Assembly (NCBI GenBank): GCA_035714005.1
Contig: DASTMQ010000031.1
Coordinates: 1-18,800, forward strand
Length of the DNA stretch: 18,800 bases
Source of the DNA: AWTP1-13 sp035714005
GTDB taxonomy: Bacteria > Pseudomonadota > Alphaproteobacteria > Rhizobiales > Hyphomicrobiaceae
Direction of reading: 5' to 3'
Shown here: positions 14,405-18,800 of the stretch, piece after piece
How positions within the stretch are numbered: the first letter of the stretch is position 1
Layout: each line of letters opens with the position of its first letter
Notes under the pieces: generated by a model
Databases searched by the model: none
Told to the model about the DNA's origin: nothing
What the model saw: the letters and a program-made list of their open reading frames with translations, nothing else
Position numbers and translations under genes: made by a program

Positions 14405-15199
14405 TTGCCGGCAGGCAAGCGAAAGTCCGTGGCGCTGAGAGTGCAGGGCATCAGCGCACCCGTCGAAGTGCGGCGCCACCCGGGCGCACGCCGATTGACA
14501 TTGCGCGTTAGCAATACCCGTCGCTGGGTGGTGGTGACCCTTCCAGAGCAATGCCGCATGGAGGAGGCCGATCGATTCTTGCGCTCCCACCTCGACTGGG
14601 TGCGCGAGCGTTTGGGCTCCGTGCCCGAGCCGGTGCCATTCGTCGACGGCGCCATGATCCCGCTGCGCGGGGCGATGCATCGCCTGCGCTTCATCGGACC
14701 GCGCGGACCGGGCTCGGGCGGGGCGGTGGTGCGGGTCGTGCGCGCTCACGGCAAGCCGCCGACCTTGGAAGTCGCTGGCCGTGCCGAGCACGCCGCCCGG
14801 CGCCTGACCGATTGGCTGCTGGGCCAGGCGCGCGCCGATTTGGAAGCCTGCGTTGCCAAGCATGCGCGCGCGCTCGGCGTGCGCGTGCGCCGCATTTGTC
14901 TGCGCGATCAGACCACGCGTTGGGGCTCCTGTTCCACCAGCGGCCTATTGTCGTTTTCCTGGCGCCTGATCCTGGCTCCTGCGCACGTGCTTGAGTACGT
15001 GGCGGCGCACGAGGTCGCGCATTTGCGCGAGATGAACCATGGACCAAAATTCTGGTCGCTGGTATCGCGCCTGATGCCCGAGCTCGACGCGGCGCGGCGC
15101 TGGCTGCGCCACGATGGTGCCGACCTGCACCGCTACGGCGCCGTCGAGCGCAGCATCCCCGCCAGCACGCCCCTCAAGTTTCAGCGCGCCACAATCTGA
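14405..15199 (+). CDS. YgjP-type metallopeptidase (M48-like, DUF45)
   Basis: A 264-residue protein of the YgjP/DUF45 family of predicted zinc metallopeptidases (gluzincin/WLM-like). The metal motif is HEVAH (202-206), followed by His212 in EMNHGPKFW, and the family segment TTRWGSCSTSGLLSFSWRL lies just before it. The N-terminal half has the expected small beta-rich domain (VEVRRHPGARRLTLRV and so on). No signal peptide or membrane segment is seen, so it is probably cytosolic. The physiological substrate of YgjP proteins is not established. The start at TTG 14405 rests on the strong SD; a GTG at 14429 is an alternative. The last 19 bases overlap the 3' end of the converging penicillin-binding protein gene. 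Confidence 0.85.
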   Translation: MPAGKRKSVALRVQGISAPVEVRRHPGARRLTLRVSNTRRWVVVTLPEQCRMEEADRFLRSHLDWVRERLGSVPEPVPFVDGAMIPLRGAMHRLRFIGPRGPGSGGAVVRVVRAHGKPPTLEVAGRAEHAARRLTDWLLGQARADLEACVAKHARALGVRVRRICLRDQTTRWGSCSTSGLLSFSWRLILAPAHVLEYVAAHEVAHLREMNHGPKFWSLVSRLMPELDAARRWLRHDGADLHRYGAVERSIPASTPLKFQRATI

Positions 15200-17241
15200 G
15201 ACAAGGCCGGCGGTGCCGAGAGCGGCTCGCCGCCGTCATGCGCACGAGCGAAAAACTCGGGCGTGAGGTGCTGCGCCGGCGGGCTCGCGAGCAGGCCGGC
15301 CGCCGCCTGCGCGGCGCGCGGCGCGCCGAAGTGAGCCCGCTCGTTTGCCGCCGAGCCAGCCAAGGCACGCGCCGGCAGGCCCTCGTGTGCGATCGTCATG
15401 ACGTCGTGCCACAGACGCGCCGGGAGGGTGCCGCCGGCCACCTTGCGCATCGGCTGAGCATCGTCGTTGCCAACCCAGACCCCGGCGACCAGCTGGCCCG
15501 TGTAGCCGACGAACCAGGCGTCGCGAAACTCCTGCGAGGTGCCGGTCTTGCCGGCTGCGGCATGCTCGCTCAGCGCCGCGCGCCGGCCGGTGCCGTTGCT
15601 GACGACGCCGCTCAGCATTTCGGTCAGGGCGCCGGCGACGGCGGGCGCAACCAGCACCTTGCCACTGTCGGGCTTGCGCTCGAACAACACCTTGCCCGAG
15701 GCTGAGCGCACGCGGCGGATGAGGAAGGGCTCGAGCGCGCGGCCGCCGCGGGCGATGACGCCGTAGGCGCCGGTCAACTCGAGCAAGGTCACCTCGGAGG
15801 TGCCGAGCGCCAGCGAGGCGTCCTGGCGCAGCTCGGAGCGAATGCCGAGGCGTCGCGCCACCGCCACCGTGCGCGACGCGCCCAGACCCAGGTGCAGGCG
15901 CACCGTCGCCGCATTCATGGAGTGGGCCAAGGCCTCGCGCAAGGAAACGGCACCGCGGTAGCCCGTCCCTTCGTTGCGCGGGCTCCAGCCGGTGCCGATC
16001 AGGGGTAGGTCATGCACGACGCTGTCCGGCATCAGCCCGCGCTCAAGCGCGGCCAGGTACACGAACATCTTGAAGGCCGAACCCGGTTGCCGTTTGGCCT
16101 TGAGCGCGCGATTGAACTGGCTCTCGGCGTAGTCACGCCCACCGACCAGCGTGCGAATGCCGCCGTCCAAATCGAGTACGACGAGGGCGGCCTGGCTTGC
16201 CGCCAGCGCGCGCGCCTCCCCGCCCATCAGGTCGCTGACGAGCGTTTGGCTCTTGCGCTGCAGGCCGGCGTCGATGGTGGTTTCGACGACGAGGTCTTCC
16301 TCGCCGGCGGGTCCGATCAGCGCCGGTAGACGCTCGAGCGCGGCATCGACGGCATAGTCGGCTCCCGCCTGGCGCTGCCGGGCCAAGGCGGTGAAGCGGA
16401 AGGCCGTGCGCGCCACCTGCTCGGCGCGTGCCGGGTCGAGGCGTCCCGCTTCCACCATCTTGGCCAGCACACTGCGGGCCCGGGCGCGTGCCAATACCGG
16501 ATTGGTGGCAGGCGAGAACCGCGAGGGGGCCTTGAGCAGGCCCGCGAGCACCGCCGACTCGCCCAGGCTCAGGGCCTGGGCCGATTTATCAAACAAGCGG
16601 TGCGCCGCCGCCTCGACACCATAGGCGCCGGCACCGAAATAGACGCGATTGAGATAGAGCTCTAGAATATCGCGCTTGCTGAGGCGGAACTCGAGCCATA
16701 GCGCCAGCACCAGCTCGCCGACCTTGCGGCTGAGCGTGCGTTCGGGGCCGAGGAAGAGGTTCTTGGCAAGCTGTTGGGAAATGGTCGAGCCGCCCTGCAG
16801 CAAACGGCCGACGCGCAGATTGGTCAACAGCGCGCGCATCACTCCAGCCAGATCGACACCCCAGTGCTCGAAGAAGCGGCGATCTTCGGTGGCGACGACG
16901 GCGTCGATCAGATGGGTCGGAAGAAAATCGATGGGCACGTAGGAGCCTTCGCCGCCGCGACCGCTGAGCAAGCTGCCATCACGCGCCAGAATGCGCACGA
17001 CCGGCGCGCTCTCCTTGCGGCGCAGTTGGATCGGATCGGGAATGACGGCGCTGAAGCAGGCGAAGGCGCAAGTGAGGAGGAAGGCGAGCGGCAGGCCCAG
17101 GTAGATCGCGGCGGCGATGAGGAGGCGTAATTCCCAGGGCAGGCGCTTGAACAGGGTCTTCTTGCGCGTCGCCGCGCTCGGCGCGGACCCGCGCGCCGAT
17201 TTTGCCGCTGTGCCCGATCGAGACCGACGCAACAGTCCCAT
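15181..17241 (-). CDS. Bifunctional class A penicillin-binding protein (PBP1A-type)
   Basis: A 686-residue peptidoglycan synthase with one N-terminal membrane anchor (about 38-66). The GT51 glycosyltransferase domain (about 80-255) shows the catalytic ATEDRRFFEHWG (Glu119), GGSTISQQLAKN (150-161) and the family segment ILELYLNRVYFG. The transpeptidase domain (about 350-610) has the SxxK motif GSAFK (Ser388, Lys391), SMN (441-443) and KTGTS (565-569). Both activities should be intact. It is shorter than E. coli PBP1A (about 850), having no visible inserted OB domain. The start is the ATG at 17241; a TTG at 17253 abuts the GAGGG and is less likely. A perfect 12-bp inverted repeat lies in the leader. 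The 3' end overlaps the YgjP-like gene by 19 bases. Confidence 0.93.
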   Translation of the reverse strand: MGLLRRSRSGTAAKSARGSAPSAATRKKTLFKRLPWELRLLIAAAIYLGLPLAFLLTCAFACFSAVIPDPIQLRRKESAPVVRILARDGSLLSGRGGEGSYVPIDFLPTHLIDAVVATEDRRFFEHWGVDLAGVMRALLTNLRVGRLLQGGSTISQQLAKNLFLGPERTLSRKVGELVLALWLEFRLSKRDILELYLNRVYFGAGAYGVEAAAHRLFDKSAQALSLGESAVLAGLLKAPSRFSPATNPVLARARARSVLAKMVEAGRLDPARAEQVARTAFRFTALARQRQAGADYAVDAALERLPALIGPAGEEDLVVETTIDAGLQRKSQTLVSDLMGGEARALAASQAALVVLDLDGGIRTLVGGRDYAESQFNRALKAKRQPGSAFKMFVYLAALERGLMPDSVVHDLPLIGTGWSPRNEGTGYRGAVSLREALAHSMNAATVRLHLGLGASRTVAVARRLGIRSELRQDASLALGTSEVTLLELTGAYGVIARGGRALEPFLIRRVRSASGKVLFERKPDSGKVLVAPAVAGALTEMLSGVVSNGTGRRAALSEHAAAGKTGTSQEFRDAWFVGYTGQLVAGVWVGNDDAQPMRKVAGGTLPARLWHDVMTIAHEGLPARALAGSAANERAHFGAPRAAQAAAGLLASPPAQHLTPEFFARAHDGGEPLSAPPALSQIVAR

Positions 17242-17265
17242 GGCTGCCGTCAACCCTCACGCCAC

Positions 17266-17296
17266 CTGGTGCCGGCCTACGCCCGGCCGGCACCAG
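17266..17296. repeat. Perfect 12-bp inverted repeat in the penicillin-binding protein leader
   Basis: CTGGTGCCGGCC (17266-17277) and GGCCGGCACCAG (17285-17296) are exact inverse copies around the 7-base loop TACGCCC. On the minus strand the repeat ends 24 bases before the ATG at 17241 and 7 bases before the candidate SD (GAGGG, 17258-17254). It could be an operator for a dimeric regulator or an RNA hairpin affecting translation. No T-run follows, so a standard terminator is unlikely. Confidence 0.75.
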
Positions 17297-17365
17297 CCTA
17301 GGGCCGGCGCATTAAGGCGCGGTTAACTGTGCTGGCCCGCGAGGTCTGCCGGGCGCCGGCTTGCG

Positions 17366-17382
17366 CCCCGCCGCTGGCGGGG
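17366..17382. repeat. 7-bp GC hairpin upstream of the formamidase-family gene
   Basis: CCCCGCC (17366-17372) and GGCGGGG (17376-17382) form a perfect stem around a 3-base loop, 96 bases before the plus-strand ATG at 17479. It shares the divergent region 17242-17478 with the 12-bp repeat. No T-run follows. Confidence 0.5.
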
Positions 17383-17478
17383 TGGCATCGGGTTACCCGT
17401 CGCCAAAGAGGGATATCGCCGCCACCTTGAGGCGAGTTAGGTTGGCGCGCCGAAGAAAACCACGGGAGGCCAAGCCAA

Positions 17479-18420
17479 ATGCCAAGCACGACCCATCGTC
17501 TGGACGCCGGCCCCGAGACCGTGCACTGGGGCTATTTCGACGCCGCACTTGCCCCCGTGCTCCGCATCGAGAGCGGCGACATGGTCGTCATCTCCACCGT
17601 GTCCGGTGCTCGTGAGGTGATGCCGGCGCCGCCGCTCGTCGTTCCTCCTGCGCTCAGTGCCATTCACGCCGCGCACCAACCCAAGCTTCCGGGCCACATC
17701 TGCACCGGTCCGGTGGCCGTCAAGGGCGCCAAGCCCGGTCAGGTGCTCGAGGTGCGCATCAAGGACATCACCCTCAACTACGACTGGGGCTACAATTTCT
17801 CGGGGCCCTTGACGGGCGCGCTGCCCGACGACTTTGCCGAGCGCCACCTCATGCACATTGCGCTCGATCGGGAGAGGATGATGGGCCGGCTGCCCTGGGG
17901 CGCGGAATTAGCCTTGCGGCCGTTCTTCGGCGTGATGGCCGTGGCGCCCCCTGCCGCCTGGGGAAGCGTTTCGACGCTGCCGCCCCGCCGCAACGGCGGC
18001 AATCTCGACAACAAGGAGTTGGTCGCGGGCACCACGCTATATCTGCCGATCCACGTCGAGGAGGCGCGGTTCTCGGTCGGGGACGGACACGGGGCGCAGG
18101 GCGACGGGGAGGTCTGCGTGACCGCCATCGAGACGGGTCTGATCGGAACCTTTGAGCTCATCGTCCGCGATGACCTCAGCTTGACGTGGCCGCGCGCGGA
18201 AACGCCGACCCACGTCATGACCATGGCGTTCGACCCCGACCTCGACACCTGCGTGGTCATTGCCTTGCGCCAGATGCTCGAGCTCGTCGCCAGCAAAACC
18301 GGGCTATCGCGGCAGCAGGCCTACGCCCTGTGCAGCCTGGCCGCCGACGTGCGCGTGACGCAGGTCGTGAATGGGGCCAAGGGCATTCACGTGATGCTCG
18401 AAAAACGCCACCTGGCGTGA
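17479..18420 (+). CDS. Acetamidase/formamidase family protein
   Basis: A 313-residue protein of the FmdA/AmdA family, which hydrolyses formamide, acetamide or related small amides to ammonia and a carboxylate. Family motifs are GHICTGPVAVKGAKPGQVLEV (about 72-91, with an aligned His and TGP), GGNLDNKEL (173-181) and GDGHGAQGDGEV (201-212). The length is typical of the shorter bacterial members. It is cytosolic, with no signal peptide. The ATG at 17479 follows GGGAGG by nine bases. No amide transporter or nitrogen regulator is adjacent, and the true substrate is unknown, since the family is broadly annotated. It is divergent from the penicillin-binding protein gene and is followed after 101 bases by the DUF3297 gene. 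Confidence 0.88.
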   Translation: MPSTTHRLDAGPETVHWGYFDAALAPVLRIESGDMVVISTVSGAREVMPAPPLVVPPALSAIHAAHQPKLPGHICTGPVAVKGAKPGQVLEVRIKDITLNYDWGYNFSGPLTGALPDDFAERHLMHIALDRERMMGRLPWGAELALRPFFGVMAVAPPAAWGSVSTLPPRRNGGNLDNKELVAGTTLYLPIHVEEARFSVGDGHGAQGDGEVCVTAIETGLIGTFELIVRDDLSLTWPRAETPTHVMTMAFDPDLDTCVVIALRQMLELVASKTGLSRQQAYALCSLAADVRVTQVVNGAKGIHVMLEKRHLA

Positions 18421-18446
18421 TCCTGGCACCCCTTCGGCCCCGGCAT

Positions 18447-18475
18447 TTGCCATTGCCGACGCGGCTGGCTAAAGA
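18447..18475 (+). promoter_or_regulatory. Weak candidate promoter for the DUF3297 gene
   Basis: TTGCCA (18447-18452, 5 of 6 matches to the -35 consensus) is followed after 17 bases by TAAAGA (18470-18475), a poor -10 box with 3 of 6 matches. The ATG lies 46 bases further on. The gene may instead be read through from the formamidase-family gene. Confidence 0.2.
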
Positions 18476-18521
18476 GGCGCGCGCTCCCCCCCGTGTTGCT
18501 TATCTGGAAAGGTCAACGTGC

Positions 18522-18797
18522 ATGAGCGACAGCCCGCCCGACCGTCTCTCGGCCAACGAGAGCAGTCCCTTTTACAATGCCGCCGTGCTCGAGCGCGGCG
18601 TTGGCGTGCGCTTCAAGGGCGTGGAGAAAAACAATGTTGAGGAATACTGCGTCAGCGAAGGCTGGGTGCGGCTGGCGGTGGGCAACACCAAGGACCGCCA
18701 CGGCCGGCCGCTGACGATCAAGTTGACGGGTACGGTCGAGCCCTATTTTCGCACCGACGCCGCCGGCGGGGCGCCCGAGGAGGGCGGGCGCGATTAA
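18522..18797 (+). CDS. DUF3297 family protein
   Basis: A 91-residue small protein of the DUF3297 family, common in alpha- and other proteobacteria and of unknown function. Recognisable segments are the start SDSPPDRLSANESSPFYN, then RGVGVRFKGVEKNNVEEYC, SEGWVRLAVGNTKDRHGRPL and a strand ending TVEPYF. It is predicted to be a soluble beta-rich protein with a disordered acidic Gly-rich tail (GGAPEEGGRD). The ATG at 18522 has GGAAAGG about nine bases upstream, and homologues start at the same point, although the frame is open further upstream. The stop codon falls at 18795-18797, three bases before the window ends, so the gene is complete. Confidence 0.85.
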   Translation: MSDSPPDRLSANESSPFYNAAVLERGVGVRFKGVEKNNVEEYCVSEGWVRLAVGNTKDRHGRPLTIKLTGTVEPYFRTDAAGGAPEEGGRD

Positions 18798-18800
18798 GGA

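Noticed and set aside
1..18800. Mobile elements, CRISPR arrays, defence systems, toxin-antitoxin pairs, tRNA or rRNA genes
   Set aside because: None seen: no transposase or integrase motifs, no regularly spaced repeats, no tRNA-like cloverleaf, and all gene families are ordinary chromosomal ones.

Overview
The window is 18.8 kb of high-GC chromosomal DNA that looks like an alphaproteobacterium. The best taxonomic evidence is a RegB/RegA (PrrB/PrrA, ActS/ActR) redox two-component pair, a DUF3297 protein and an intracellular polyhydroxybutyrate depolymerase. A Rhodospirillales-like origin is plausible, but the sequence does not settle the order. Seventeen intact protein genes are supported, densely packed on both strands. 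I see no rRNA, tRNA, CRISPR array, insertion sequence, phage gene or broken gene, and no textbook intrinsic terminator with a T-run. Several starts are GTG or TTG with good Shine-Dalgarno (SD) sequences.

Layout. Positions 165-6048 hold small-molecule metabolism: a PEP mutase/isocitrate lyase-family enzyme (+); a leftward run NIPSNAP protein, CinA-like protein and GMC oxidoreductase; and, divergent from it, an M24 metallopeptidase (+). Positions 6068-8237 hold two envelope genes transcribed divergently: a MipA/OmpV-like outer membrane protein (-) and a Tat-exported lysozyme-like protein (+). Positions 8250-12718 form a redox/respiration block: regB-regA run leftward, and an ABC ATPase, its ABC-2 permease and a SCO1/SenC copper chaperone run rightward from a shared 167-bp region. 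Positions 12874-15199 hold PhaZ and a YgjP-type metallopeptidase (+). A bifunctional penicillin-binding protein (15181-17241, -) converges on YgjP with a 19-bp overlap and is divergent from an acetamidase/formamidase-family gene (17479-18420, +), which is followed by a DUF3297 protein.

The most coherent functional unit is the RegBA / ABC exporter / SCO1 divergon. RegBA-type systems control respiration in response to redox state and SCO1 helps assemble the CuA centre of cytochrome oxidase, so the exporter between them is a reasonable candidate for an uncharacterised part in oxidase maturation or redox or copper homeostasis. The other points of interest are a CinA protein whose amidohydrolase domain seems to have lost its active site, a perfect 12-bp inverted repeat in the leader of the penicillin-binding protein gene, and overlapping hairpins before the lysozyme-like gene. 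Most of the window is ordinary core or semi-core chromosome, and I found no clear case of a wholly new system.
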